From assembly GCA_964548225.1 (NCBI GenBank), contig CAZJQP010000032.1, forward strand, positions 1-45,061: 45,061 nt of DNA. The letters are read 5' to 3'. The position numbers were made by a program, and so were the translations under genes. Positions 36,801 through 44,968 of the stretch are shown one piece after another (positions within the stretch are counted from its first letter, which is position 1; each line of letters starts with the position of its first letter). The notes under the pieces are model-generated. The model was not told the origin of the DNA. It was given only the letters and a program-made list of their open reading frames with translations, and searched no databases. This DNA comes from CALMEH01 sp964548225. Its GTDB lineage: Bacteria; Acidobacteriota; Blastocatellia; Pyrinomonadales; Pyrinomonadaceae.

Positions 36801-37683
36801 TAATATCGGGATTGGCACTACTCGTATTGCCCGCGATAATCGAATTGCGGGCAATGAGCGTGCCACTGTAGATGATAATGCCGCCGCCATTTCCGCCGGT
36901 TGCCGAATTGCCTGAAACCGTCGAGTTGACGAGAGTAACGATGGGGTTGTTTATCAACTCCATCCCGCCGCCGCCGGCTGCCGCCGAGGAAAGATTATTC
37001 GCAATGGTTGAATTGACAATATTCAGAGTAGTGTTTGTGTTAGCAGTAATGCCGCCGCCGCCGCCATGGCTAGCGATATTGCCGGAAACGGTCGAATTCG
37101 TGAGAGTAACCGTGCCGCCGTTGATATTGACTCCGCCGCACTTGATACCGCTTCCGCCAAATCCCGCCGTATTTCCCGTCACGCTTGAGCTTGTGATGGT
37201 CAAAGTGCCGGTATTGTAAATTCCACCTCCCTCACCTAAGTCAGCAATGTTATTTGAGATGATTGAATTGGTGATGTTGAGCGTTCCGGCGTTTTGAATG
37301 CCGGCTCCTTTATCCAAGCTCACCGTTAATCTTCCGGCGGTGACGGTCAAATTATTCAGCGTCAGATTCGCGCCGGAGTTCACCAAAAATACGCGGCTTG
37401 CGTTGTTGCCCGAAACAACGGTTGCACTCGCGCCGTTGCCGTTGATGGTCAGCGTCCCGTTGTTGGCGATGCTCAACTGCCCGCTCGTCAGCGTAATCGT
37501 TCCGTTGACGCTGAAGTTAATCACATCATTGTCGGGCGTGCCGTTCGCTTGTGTAATCGCCTCACGCAAAGTTCCCGCGCCCGTATCGCCCAAACTCGAA
37601 ACCGTATAGTTTGCCGCCCGCAAATCGCCTGCGAAAACCAATAAAACCAAAACCAATCCGATAAACTTTAATTTATTCAACAT
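33859..37683 (-). CDS. Large secreted protein of three beta-helix blocks with C-terminal regulatory-like module
   Basis: This is a surface or extracellular protein of 1274 aa. The start at ATG 37683 is set by a GGAGG site about 8 nt upstream; 37707 would add eight residues before it. The signal peptide (FIGLVLVLLVFAGDLRA) is followed by three parallel beta-helix blocks. Each opens with an LREA-type motif (GAGTLREAITQANG; CSLRGAIARANANPDDD; GAGSLREAVAAANS) and closes with a DQRG...DIG choice-of-anchor-Q motif. An Ig-like domain (LPMGLNLTTSVAP...FRVTATDGT) and the shared AGVSIGGRV...TGTFGYFRFDDIEAGQT...SKRFTF module end it. It is a close relative of 6387-8549 with extra blocks. The same promoter element lies 34 nt upstream (37717-37749). 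Confidence 0.88.
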   Translation of the reverse strand: MLNKLKFIGLVLVLLVFAGDLRAANYTVSSLGDTGAGTLREAITQANGTPDNDVINFSVNGTITLTSGQLSIANNGTLTINGNGASATVVSGNNASRVFLVNSGANLTLNNLTVTAGRLTVSLDKGAGIQNAGTLNITNSIISNNIADLGEGGGIYNTGTLTITSSSVTGNTAGFGGSGIKCGGVNINGGTVTLTNSTVSGNIASHGGGGGITANTNTTLNIVNSTIANNLSSAAAGGGGMELINNPIVTLVNSTVSGNSATGGNGGGIIIYSGTLIARNSIIAGNTSSANPDINGTLTSQGYNLIGNTAGTTITGDTTGNITNTNAMLASLANNGGTTQTMALLAGSPAFNAGNNALAVDTDNQPLTTDQRGAGFPRIKGGTVDIGAYEGFVPLNLTVDTSADTGALTACTTAAGDCSLRGAIARANANPDDDTINIPGGGLYVLSNGELIIQNNGALIINGPGALNMTLSAHYNSRIFYVNPNANLTLNNLTLSGGNGTGASFSGFGGAITNLQGNLTVNNSVIRDSYAANDGGGVSGNGATTLNNTTIADNSAVSGGGIETGSGGSLNMTNCTVSGNTARTSNGGGIFTLATATIRNSTITNNRAPNGSGGGISRAASVTVSLGNTIIAGNNASSATDFNGILTSLGYNLIGTMNGATITGDTTGNIINANPSLAPLALYGGVTPTHAPLPDSPAINAGTATNAPTTDQRGRARLGTTDIGSSEAGATLTVINTADSGAGSLREAVAAANSTMQDETITFAIPLNDAGCVNGVCTIALTSGQLTIGAAATAGALLIANPTGTGNLQLTRNDTGRGFLTSGELALVGLTVRNTRDQDSLGGGGVHQSGGTLAVVNSTFNANFSSDAQAGSAIFSSATVYLNGSTISNNSAAFGGAIRSTSQLYAVNSTISDNQSGAAGGLLLQGISFLHRTTISGNHATLNNNGGGLFQFGGVSLLVNCTVTNNRAGFSAGGIFVGSGQVTLRNTIVADNTNGSNQPDIGVNGGASVLSLGNNLIGNTNTFQPVSWITSGAKADILNQPGRLAPLGFYGGQTQTHALLSPSAAINAADTSSGIDQRGANRVGTADIGAFELNNMANGGNYIADLPNGTQAVNYNFTLAPNNGAFTYSVTGGSLPMGLNLTTSVAPNAVVALTGTPMQSGTFDFRVTATDGTNSNITNYRLNILPPTSAGVSIGGRVITADGRGIRNAIVVLTLQNGETLQTRTGTFGYFRFDDIEAGQTVVVSVISKRFTFVPQVVSVAENIDDLNFVASNE

Positions 37684-37716
37684 CTCTTTTTCCTCCGAAA
37701 TTTCCACTTCACCTAC

Positions 37717-37749
37717 ATAAACGTATTCGGAAAACGAAAATCGTCATCG
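37717..37749 (-). promoter_or_regulatory. Conserved ECF-like promoter element, copy 3
   Basis: The minus strand reads CGATGAC, GA, TTTTC, 12 nt, CGTTTAT, at the same spacing as the copies at 8585 and 11711. ACTTTTTTTT lies 4 nt further upstream (37754-37763), exactly as in copy 1. It is positioned 33 nt before ATG 37683. The ECF sigma gene at 38190 is the nearest regulator. Confidence 0.7.
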
Positions 37750-37787
37750 AAATAAAAAAAAGTTATAATTATGTTTGAAAAATTCTC

Positions 37788-38079
37788 ATAAATTGCCACT
37801 AGTGCTAAGTAACGTAAGTTTTTGGAGTTTGAAATAAATGTGGAACAAACTGTTAACCTGTTCAGACAGATTATATGTTCTTTGAAAATTAAGCCTAACA
37901 TTCGCGGCTCTGCCGCCTGATGTGGGGAAGGTCTTTGACCTTCCGAAAAGTTCCCTCAAAACTTCGGGCTATGCCCGCCCTGCCGGAAGGTCAGAGACCT
38001 TCCGCACATCAGCGAGCAAAGCCCGAAAATCTTTTTGTTAGATTTATTTTTCAAAAACAATAAGCTAGTGGCAATTTAT
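37788..38079. mobile_element. MITE-like 292-bp palindrome with 15-bp terminal inverted repeats
   Basis: Perfect 15-bp inverted repeats ATAAATTGCCACTAG (37788-37802) and CTAGTGGCAATTTAT (38065-38079) bound the element. Inside, 37881-37900 pairs with 38036-38055, and a ~42-nt arm at 37903-37945 pairs with 37984-38025. Each of those arms itself holds a GGAAGGTC/GACCTTCC hairpin. No ORF is present. It fills most of the 506-bp gene-free stretch between the beta-helix promoter and the sigma factor. Copies elsewhere in the genome would confirm mobility. Confidence 0.75.
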
Positions 38080-38189
38080 AAAGCAATTCTTCCGGCTCAC
38101 CATTAAATCAAGGCGAAACGTTTGCACTCCAATCGTTATATTTATTAAAATCAAAGGCGAAAACTCGGTAAATTTCGGCAACCTTTCAG

Positions 38190-38750
38190 ATGGAGAAACA
38201 GGACGTAACCAAACTGCTTGACGCTTGGAGCGAAGGCGACCAACGCGCTTTGGCAGAATTGATGCCGTTGGTTTATGACGAACTGCATCGAATGGCAAAG
38301 CGTTATATGTCCAATCAGCCATCGGGACAGACTTTGCAAACGACCGCGCTGATTCACGAAGCGTATCTGAAACTTGCTGATAACAAGGAAAAACATTTTA
38401 AGAATCGCGCTCATTTCTTCGCAGTCGCGGCAAACGCTATGCGGCATATTTTGGTTGACCACGCTCGCGCTCGCCAAGCCGAAAAACGCGGCGGCGCGTT
38501 GAGGAAAATTTCACTGGAAAATACGGCGATTGTTTCGGCAGAACGCGCTTCGGAACTCGTCGCGCTCGATGACACGCTCGAAAAACTCGCCGCATTTGAC
38601 GAACGCAAAGCAAAAGTCGTCGAATTAAGATATTTCGGAGGACTTTCGATTGAAGAAACGGCGGAAGTTCTGAAAATCTCCACCGAAACCGTTACGCGCG
38701 ATTGGCGGTTTGCAAAAACTTGGTTGTTGCGCGAGTTGTCAAATCGGTAA
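38190..38750 (+). CDS. ECF-subfamily RNA polymerase sigma factor (kinase-associated type)
   Basis: This 186-aa sigma-70-family factor has region 2 at about 10-90 (ALAELMPLVYDELHRMAKRYM, then LIHEAYLKLAD and FFAVAANAMRHILVDHARARQAEKRGG) and region 4 at about 130-183 (LRYFGGLSIEETAEVLKISTETVTRDWRFAKTWLLREL). This is the ECF subgroup commonly found next to Ser/Thr kinases in Acidobacteriota and Planctomycetes. No anti-sigma gene is adjacent; the kinase gene starts 105 bp downstream. ATG 38190 lacks a clear ribosome-binding site. It is a candidate reader of the promoter element shared by three surface-protein genes. Confidence 0.92.
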   Translation: MEKQDVTKLLDAWSEGDQRALAELMPLVYDELHRMAKRYMSNQPSGQTLQTTALIHEAYLKLADNKEKHFKNRAHFFAVAANAMRHILVDHARARQAEKRGGALRKISLENTAIVSAERASELVALDDTLEKLAAFDERKAKVVELRYFGGLSIEETAEVLKISTETVTRDWRFAKTWLLRELSNR

Positions 38751-38756
38751 AGAAAA

Positions 38757-38842
38757 TTAGCCACAGAGCGCACAGAGTTCACCGAGTTTTAAAGCAAATC
38801 TAAAAAAATTTCTCTGTGTTTTCTGTGTCCTCTGTGGCTAAA
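38757..38842. repeat. Long hairpin with tandem-repeat arms, between sigma and kinase genes
   Basis: Arms 38757-38786 and 38812-38842 pair with several mismatches; the left arm is three 9-bp units (CCACAGAG type). It lies between two co-directional genes and would put a strong hairpin in a shared transcript, which could attenuate kinase expression relative to sigma. Confidence 0.75.
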
Positions 38843-38855
38843 ATTGCTTTAATTT

Positions 38856-41714
38856 GTGAATGATTTAAAGAAAATCGAAGAAATCTATCACGCCGCATTG
38901 GAGAAAACGCCTGATGAACGCGAGGAATTTCTTAAAAAATCTTGCGGCGATGATGAAGAACTGCGGCGCGAAGTTGAATCTTTGCTCGAATTTGATGTGA
39001 AAGCGAAAGATTTCATCGAATCGCCGCCGGAAGATTTTGCTGCCGATATTTTTTCAAAAAAAACGGACGAAACAAATCTTGTTGGAAGAATCTTGAATAA
39101 TTACCGTGTGCTTTCGCGCATTGGCGCGGGCGGAATGGGCGAGGTTTTTCTGGCGGAAGATACAAAACTGGGGAGGCGCGTCGCACTCAAAATTTTGCCG
39201 TCCCAATTTAGTGAAAACCCTGAACGCAAACAGCGTTTTGAACGTGAAGCTCGCGCCGTTTCCGCGCTCAATCATCCGAATATCATCACGATTTACAGCA
39301 TTGAGGAATTGGGCGGAACGAATTTTATCGCCACCGAATTTGTTGAAGGTGAAACTTTGCGCGAACGCATCGCCAAAGGTAGTTTGACGGTTGATGAAAC
39401 ACTCGAAATCGGCGTTCAGATTGCCGGCGCGTTGGAAGCGGCACACGCCGAGAAAATTGTCCACCGCGACATCAAACCCGCCAATATTATGATTCGGCGC
39501 GATGGTTTGGTGAAGGTTTTGGACTTCGGTTTGGCAAAATTAACCTCCGCCGAAAGCGGCGAAATTAATCTCGAAGCCGAAACCCGCGAACATTTCAAAA
39601 CCAAAACCGGCGTGATAATGGGAACAGTCAATTATATGTCGCCCGAACAGGCTCTCGGCGAAAAAATTGACGAGCGGACGGATATTTTCAGTTTTGGCGC
39701 GGTTTTGTATGAAATGTTGAAGGGCAAACCGCCGTTTGAAGGCGCATCGGACGCGGCGGTTTATAACGAAATCATTAACAAAAATCCGCCTTCTCTGGGC
39801 GAATCAAACGGCGAAATCCCGTCCGTTTTGTGTGAGATTATCAATCGCACTTTAATCAAAAATAAAGACGAGCGTTACCAAACGGCGAAGGATTTAAAAA
39901 ACGATTTGCAGATGTTGCGGCAAGTTTCGACAACTTCGGGCGAAGCCTTTTCCGCATCGTTTGCGCCCACAAAATCGAAATCGGCGCGGTGGCTTTTTCT
40001 GCTTCTGATTCCGTTGGTTTTAGCGGCGGTTTATTTCGGCTTTTTCTACGGACATTCAGCGGTCAATCCGTTTCAAACCGTCAAATTCGACCGTTTAACG
40101 GCGCACAGTTTAACGATTACGGCGGCAATTTCGCCTGACGGAAAATTCGTCGTCTATGCCAAAGACGAAGGCGGAAAACAGAGTCTTTGGCTGCGGCAGA
40201 CGAACATCGCGGGCGACACGCAAATCGCCCCGCCAAGCCAAATAAAATATAGATTTTTGACTCTTGCGCCCGATGGCGACAGCATCTATTTTGTCGCTGT
40301 TGAAGGCGAAAACACCGCGCCCTCGCTTTTTCAAATTTCGACCATCGGACGCAATCAACGAAAATTGATTGACGGCGTGAACAGCCAAATTTCTTTTGCT
40401 CCTGACGGCAAAAGTCTCGCTTTCGTGCGCGACACAGGAACGGAAGATAACCTGATAATCGCCGACATCAATGGCGGAAACGAGCGCGTTTTGGCAACCA
40501 GAAAAAATCCTGATGTTTATACGCAAGGCGTTTCGTGGTCGCCAGACGGCAAATTAATCGCCGTGGCAACGCTTCGGCGAAACACTCGTTATGCGGGCGG
40601 AATGGCAGTGGTTGATGTTGCAACGGGCGCGGAAAAACCGATTGCTTTGTCGGAAAAAGAAGTGATTATGATTAGCCACGTTGCTTGGGCAAAAGACGGC
40701 AAAGGCTTGATTTTCTGCCGCTACGTTTCGCCAACGGGCGAGCGGTATCAGCTTCAATATGCGACGTTTCCATCGGGCAAAATTCAAAATATCACCAATG
40801 ATTTGACAAGCTACGAAGATTTGTCATTGACGGCAGACGGCAAGATTTTGGTTTCGACTCAGCGCGAATATTCGATGGGCATTTGGCTCACCGAAGAAGG
40901 TGATTTCACGAAAGCCGCGAAGGTTCAAACCAACACGGGACGTGATGACGGCGAACGCGGCATCGCTTGGACGGCGGACGGCAAAATCGTCTATGTTTCG
41001 AGCGAAAGTGAAGCCCAAAACATCTGGCGTGTTGACGCGGACGGCACAAATCAAAAACCCTTAACAAGCGGAAATCAATTCGGCAAAGTCTATCCGATGC
41101 TCGCCGCCGACACCGGCTTGATAACTTATCTGTCCGACCGCGAAAAAGGTTTATTTGTTTGGCAAATGGATTCCGAAGGGCAAAACGTGCGGCAGGTAAA
41201 TAACGACGGAAATGCCTATTTTCCGGCTTCCGCCAACAAAGATTGGGTGGTCTATACAAGTCATCAAGGCGGCAAAAATCGCATCTTCAAAACCTCAGCA
41301 AACAGCGGTGGCGAGCCGATAAAATTAACCGAAACCGAATCATTTTTTCCCGTTATCTCGCCGAATGGAAAACAAGTCGCCTACATCGAACAGGAAAAAG
41401 GACAACCGCAAAAAATCTCCATAATCTCGATTGACGGCGGCAATCCGTTGAAATCTTTTGAACTGCCCGTCACTACAAAAACCGATGCCGGAATTGCTTG
41501 GAACAAAGAAGGAAATGCCGTCTTCTTCATCAACACACTCGGCACAATTTCCAACATTTGGCAACAAACTCTGGACGGCAAACCACCGAAACCTGTTACC
41601 GATTTCAAAGAATTCCAAATCACTGCGTTTGCACTAAATCCGCAAGGCACACGTTTCGCCGTCTCACGCGGTTCGCGCAATCGTGATGCGGTTTTGCTCA
41701 GAAATGTCCAATAA
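38856..41714 (+). CDS. Membrane Ser/Thr protein kinase with extracytoplasmic PD40 propeller
   Basis: This 952-aa receptor-like kinase has a short N-terminal helical region, then a PknB-type kinase domain at about 83-355. Visible motifs are the glycine loop GAGGMGEV (90-97), catalytic Lys in VALKI (about 112), HRDIKPAN (203-210) and DFGLAKL (223-229). One transmembrane helix lies at about 379-399 (WLFLLLIPLVLAAVYFGFFYG). The C-terminal ~550 residues are PD40/TolB-like propeller blades (ISPDGKFVVYAKDEGGKQSLWL; WSPDGKLIAVATLRRN; WTADGKIVYVSSESEAQNIWRV). The GTG start is the first codon fitting the conserved N-terminus. It probably works with the upstream ECF sigma factor, by phosphorylation or by sensing through the propeller. 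Confidence 0.93.
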   Translation: MNDLKKIEEIYHAALEKTPDEREEFLKKSCGDDEELRREVESLLEFDVKAKDFIESPPEDFAADIFSKKTDETNLVGRILNNYRVLSRIGAGGMGEVFLAEDTKLGRRVALKILPSQFSENPERKQRFEREARAVSALNHPNIITIYSIEELGGTNFIATEFVEGETLRERIAKGSLTVDETLEIGVQIAGALEAAHAEKIVHRDIKPANIMIRRDGLVKVLDFGLAKLTSAESGEINLEAETREHFKTKTGVIMGTVNYMSPEQALGEKIDERTDIFSFGAVLYEMLKGKPPFEGASDAAVYNEIINKNPPSLGESNGEIPSVLCEIINRTLIKNKDERYQTAKDLKNDLQMLRQVSTTSGEAFSASFAPTKSKSARWLFLLLIPLVLAAVYFGFFYGHSAVNPFQTVKFDRLTAHSLTITAAISPDGKFVVYAKDEGGKQSLWLRQTNIAGDTQIAPPSQIKYRFLTLAPDGDSIYFVAVEGENTAPSLFQISTIGRNQRKLIDGVNSQISFAPDGKSLAFVRDTGTEDNLIIADINGGNERVLATRKNPDVYTQGVSWSPDGKLIAVATLRRNTRYAGGMAVVDVATGAEKPIALSEKEVIMISHVAWAKDGKGLIFCRYVSPTGERYQLQYATFPSGKIQNITNDLTSYEDLSLTADGKILVSTQREYSMGIWLTEEGDFTKAAKVQTNTGRDDGERGIAWTADGKIVYVSSESEAQNIWRVDADGTNQKPLTSGNQFGKVYPMLAADTGLITYLSDREKGLFVWQMDSEGQNVRQVNNDGNAYFPASANKDWVVYTSHQGGKNRIFKTSANSGGEPIKLTETESFFPVISPNGKQVAYIEQEKGQPQKISIISIDGGNPLKSFELPVTTKTDAGIAWNKEGNAVFFINTLGTISNIWQQTLDGKPPKPVTDFKEFQITAFALNPQGTRFAVSRGSRNRDAVLLRNVQ

Positions 41715-41816
41715 AACCTCGCCCCTAGCCTTCCGAATTAAGATTTTTCGTGCTTTTCGTTTATAATCGAAATCACGAGATTTACGAATTTTAGAAAAAA
41801 TATAAAAATTTACATT

Positions 41817-44003
41817 ATGCGTTTGAAAATAAACAGTTTAATTTTGACGTTGGCGATTTTGCTTTCGTCGTTTTCTCCGGCGTTTGCATACTTTAATGAA
41901 GGTATGTTCACGCCCGACCAAATTTTGAAATTGCCTTTGAAAAAGAAAGGTTTGAAAATCAGCCCGAATGAACTTTACAATCCGAACGGCGTTGATATTT
42001 CCGATGCAATTATTCGGCTTTCGATTGGCTGCACAGGCGAATTTGTTTCGCCGAAAGGTTTGATTTTAACCAATCATCACTGCGGTTTCGATGCTTTAGT
42101 TGCGGCTTCATCTGCCGGAAAAGATTATGGCAAAGACGGTTTCAAAGCCGATTCGATGGCAAATGAAATCGAAGCCCAAAATTACAGCATTTTTATCACG
42201 AACCGCGTCGAAGATGTTTCGGCAAAGATTAGAAAAGGCACGGAAAACTTGAGCGGCAAAGAACTTGCGGACGCGCTCAAGAAAAATGTCGAAATGCTCG
42301 AAGCCGAAGAAAATAAGAAGGTTGAAGCATCGGGCGCAAGGGTTCGGGTTCAATCCTTGAACAGCGGATATTATTTCTATCTTTATGAAACGATGGAGAT
42401 TAAAGACATTCGCGTCGTTTATGCACCGCCGCAAAGCATCGGATTTTACGGCGGCGATCCTGATAATTTCGAGTGGTCGCGGCACACGGGCGATTTTACG
42501 TTTCTTCGCGCTTACGTTGCGCCCGACGGTAAATCGGCAACATATTCGCCGAACAATGTTCCCTACAAACCGAAGAAATTTTTAACGATGTCTTTGAACG
42601 GTTTGAAGGAGAATGATTTTACGTTTGTGATGGGTTATCCCGGAAGCACGACGCGCTATCGTGAGAGTCAATCGGTTGAATATTCGCAAACAACTAATTT
42701 TCCGTTTATCGCCGATTATTTGAGAAATTGGAGCAATGCGCTCGGAATGATTGGCGCAGAAGATGAAGAAAAGCGTGTTAAATTGCAGGGCGAAGTCGCC
42801 AGCATTGACAACGGCAGAAAGGCTTACGAAGGCGGCGTAACCGCAATGAAACGCTCGGACATCATCACGCAAAAACGTAATCAAGAAACTGCTTTTGCAA
42901 ATTGGATTGCCGGAAGTCCGCAACTTCAAGCAAAATACGGCAAAGTTTTGGCTGACCTCAACCGCGTTTCCGCCGATTACTATAAAACCGGCAAACGCGA
43001 CCGCGTTCTTCGCACGTTCCCGAATCCGGGCAACACACCGATTTTCGGGCAAATTTACACAGCAGTTCTTAACGCGCAAGCCGGAAAAACTTTGACGAAC
43101 GATGAAAAAGTGAAGAAGCTCGCGGAAGTTACGGGCGTAATCAACAACCTTGAACCCGTTTTGGAACGCGAAATGTTGAAATATTTCCTCAAAGCCGTTG
43201 ACGAGCTTCCCGCCGAACAGCGTTTTCAAACTGCCGACAAACTTTTCTCCGGTCAAAAAGGCAGCGCACGTCGCAAAGCGGAAGAAGCCTTTGCCGTTTC
43301 AATCGCCGAAAACAAAGATTTTGACACGACCGACGAATTGATGGCACTTTATTCGATGTCCCTCGATGATATGAAGAAAAAATATCCGAGTGTTGTCGAA
43401 TTCGCGCTCGGTTTGGCACAAGCGCGAAATGAAATCAACGTCAGAACCGGTAAATTCGGTGCGGAAATTGACGGGCTTCGTCTGCTTTATCAACAAGGAA
43501 TGGCGGAAATGAATAAATCTACGCCTTATCCCGATGCTAATTCGACGCTTCGTTTTACTTACGGCTATGTCAAAGGTTATTCGCCGCGTGAAGCCGTGAT
43601 TTATACGCCTTTTACAACGCTGAAAGGTGTGCTTGAAAAAGACACGGGCGTTTTTCCGTTTGATAATCCGCAGAAATTGCGCGATTTGCAAAACGCTAAA
43701 GACTTCGGCAGATACGGCGTGGGCGACAGCGTTCCCGTCAACTTCTTGGCGACAACCGACATCATCGGCGGAAATTCCGGCAGTCCGATTATGAACGCTT
43801 ACGGCGAACAAGTCGGCATCGTTTTCGACGGCAATTATGAAGGTTTGGGCAACGATATTTTCTATGATGGAAACTACGGCAGAACCATCGCCGTTGACAT
43901 TCGCTTCGTTCTTTTCGTTACCGAAAAATTCGCCGGCGCGAAATGGATTGTTGACGAAATGACCGTCAAAGGCGGCGCGAAAGTTAAAGCCGCAGGGAAG
44001 TAA
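41817..44003 (+). CDS. S46-family dipeptidyl-peptidase (DPP7/DPP11-like)
   Basis: This serine exopeptidase releases dipeptides from peptide N-termini in the periplasm. It is 728 aa with signal peptide (LILTLAILLSSFSPAFA). The chymotrypsin-like halves flank a helical region. The catalytic His is in LTNHHCGF (near 88), the Asp region is GGDPDNFEWSRHTGDF, and the Ser is in IGGNSGSPIMN (near 654). About 18 residues after the Ser the S1-determining site reads FDGN, the glycine form of DPP7-like enzymes, not the arginine of DPP11. A preference for hydrophobic over acidic P1 residues is therefore likely. Length is normal for the family. It is followed at once by a hairpin shared with the convergent gene. 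Confidence 0.92.
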   Translation: MRLKINSLILTLAILLSSFSPAFAYFNEGMFTPDQILKLPLKKKGLKISPNELYNPNGVDISDAIIRLSIGCTGEFVSPKGLILTNHHCGFDALVAASSAGKDYGKDGFKADSMANEIEAQNYSIFITNRVEDVSAKIRKGTENLSGKELADALKKNVEMLEAEENKKVEASGARVRVQSLNSGYYFYLYETMEIKDIRVVYAPPQSIGFYGGDPDNFEWSRHTGDFTFLRAYVAPDGKSATYSPNNVPYKPKKFLTMSLNGLKENDFTFVMGYPGSTTRYRESQSVEYSQTTNFPFIADYLRNWSNALGMIGAEDEEKRVKLQGEVASIDNGRKAYEGGVTAMKRSDIITQKRNQETAFANWIAGSPQLQAKYGKVLADLNRVSADYYKTGKRDRVLRTFPNPGNTPIFGQIYTAVLNAQAGKTLTNDEKVKKLAEVTGVINNLEPVLEREMLKYFLKAVDELPAEQRFQTADKLFSGQKGSARRKAEEAFAVSIAENKDFDTTDELMALYSMSLDDMKKKYPSVVEFALGLAQARNEINVRTGKFGAEIDGLRLLYQQGMAEMNKSTPYPDANSTLRFTYGYVKGYSPREAVIYTPFTTLKGVLEKDTGVFPFDNPQKLRDLQNAKDFGRYGVGDSVPVNFLATTDIIGGNSGSPIMNAYGEQVGIVFDGNYEGLGNDIFYDGNYGRTIAVDIRFVLFVTEKFAGAKWIVDEMTVKGGAKVKAAGK

Positions 44004-44079
44004 GAAGAAGAGGAGAAGGGGAGAAGAGGAGATTGTTTTGTCTCCCTTTCTCCCCTTCTCCTCTTCTCCCCTTCTTCTT
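44002..44079. repeat. Purine/pyrimidine hairpin with tandem-repeat arms, between convergent genes
   Basis: A pure-purine left arm (44002-44032, GAGAAGGG-like units) pairs with a pure-pyrimidine right arm (44041-44079). It starts inside the peptidase stop codon and ends 2 nt before the opposite gene's stop. It is a terminator candidate, and its long homopurine tract could also form a triplex. Confidence 0.8.
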
Positions 44080-44080
44080 C

Positions 44081-44731
44081 CTACCCCGTGATGGTTGCCG
44101 AAACCGTCTCGCTCCACGCGGAAGCCGAGCCGTCGCGCATTCGCCAGCGCATTAGATAATGAGCGGTTTGTCCGACATCTGCGCCTTCAAATTCGGCGAC
44201 ATATTTAGCTTTTGAACAAACTGTCAGATAGCGGCATTCGGTTTCGTCTGCGGGCGGTTCGCCGCCGATTTTGATGAAGATTTCGCATCCGATTGAGCCT
44301 CGCGGTTTGCGTTTTACATCGGGCGCGGCTTCGTCCGCGAGATAAATCGTGTGCCGAAAACGCTCGCTCGTGTCAATTCTCGCGGACGGGCGCGTCGCCG
44401 TCGAAAGCCGATCCGCTTGTGCTGTAACTCCAACCAACGCAAGTTCCGCTTTTGAAGCACCGAGAGCGCGAAGTTTCCGTGCCACGCTCCGCAGAGTTTT
44501 CTTCGTTTTCCCGACGCTCGCGTCCTTTTTTTTCCGCATCGAACGCGCCGCCGCCTTCGCCGCCAGATGATTCGGCAAATCAGTCGTCAAAGTGTCGGTG
44601 TCCGCGTCCAATTCATCCAAAACCGCCGCCGCCAAAGCCGATGATACGGAAACTTCCGCGACCTTTTCTCGCATCAATTTCGCTTTCTGCAATATCTCGC
44701 TATCGCTCAAACCGGTCAAAAAATCAGGCAT
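44081..44731 (-). CDS. Unrecognised 216-aa protein with C-terminal fibronectin-III-like domain, next to 21-bp array B
   Basis: The function is not recognised. Residues 1-100 look helical and become strongly basic (LSDSEILQKAKLMREKVAEVS, then KAAARSMRKKKDASVGKTKKTLRSVARKLRAL). A ~100-residue beta domain follows, ending VAEFEGADVGQTAHYLMRWRMRDGSASAWSETVSATITG, which resembles a fibronectin-III fold. There is no signal peptide or membrane helix. The start has GGAG about 11 nt upstream. An array of exact 21-bp repeats lies some 50 bp upstream, the same arrangement as the gene at 11782-12459. The two proteins are similar in size and in having a helical N-terminal half, but I see no convincing sequence similarity. 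Confidence 0.72.
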   Translation of the reverse strand: MPDFLTGLSDSEILQKAKLMREKVAEVSVSSALAAAVLDELDADTDTLTTDLPNHLAAKAAARSMRKKKDASVGKTKKTLRSVARKLRALGASKAELALVGVTAQADRLSTATRPSARIDTSERFRHTIYLADEAAPDVKRKPRGSIGCEIFIKIGGEPPADETECRYLTVCSKAKYVAEFEGADVGQTAHYLMRWRMRDGSASAWSETVSATITG

Positions 44732-44779
44732 CTCTACATTCTCCGTTGTCTAAAAATCAAATTCCACGCGGGAATAATT

Positions 44780-44968
44780 AAAGTTTTCTGTGGGAATAAT
44801 AAAGTATTCTATAGAATTATTAAAGTATTCTGTAGAATTTTTTTATTATTCTATCGAATAATTTAAGTATTCTGTAGAATATTTTAATTATTCTGTAGAA
44901 ATTTAAAAGTATTCTGTGGGATTTTTTTATTATTCTGTGGGAATTTAAAAGTATTCTGTGGGATTTTT
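44780..44968. repeat. 21-bp tandem array B, nine exact-length units
   Basis: There are nine contiguous units of exactly 21 bp with degenerate units on each side (44759-44779 and 44969-44989). The core is TATTCTGTRGRA, often the small dyad ATTCTGTAGAAT. Flanks are A/T only and alternate between AAAG and TTAT starts, hinting at a 42-bp higher-order unit. There are no spacers. It ends about 50 bp before ATG 44731, so it is in the gene's promoter or leader. The rest of the gene-free 44732-45061 stretch, including 44990-45061, shows nothing I can assign. Confidence 0.93.

Noticed and set aside
44780..44968. CRISPR array or iteron origin of replication
   Set aside because: No spacers; no replication initiator gene nearby. 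Iteron-like phasing alone is not enough to call an origin.
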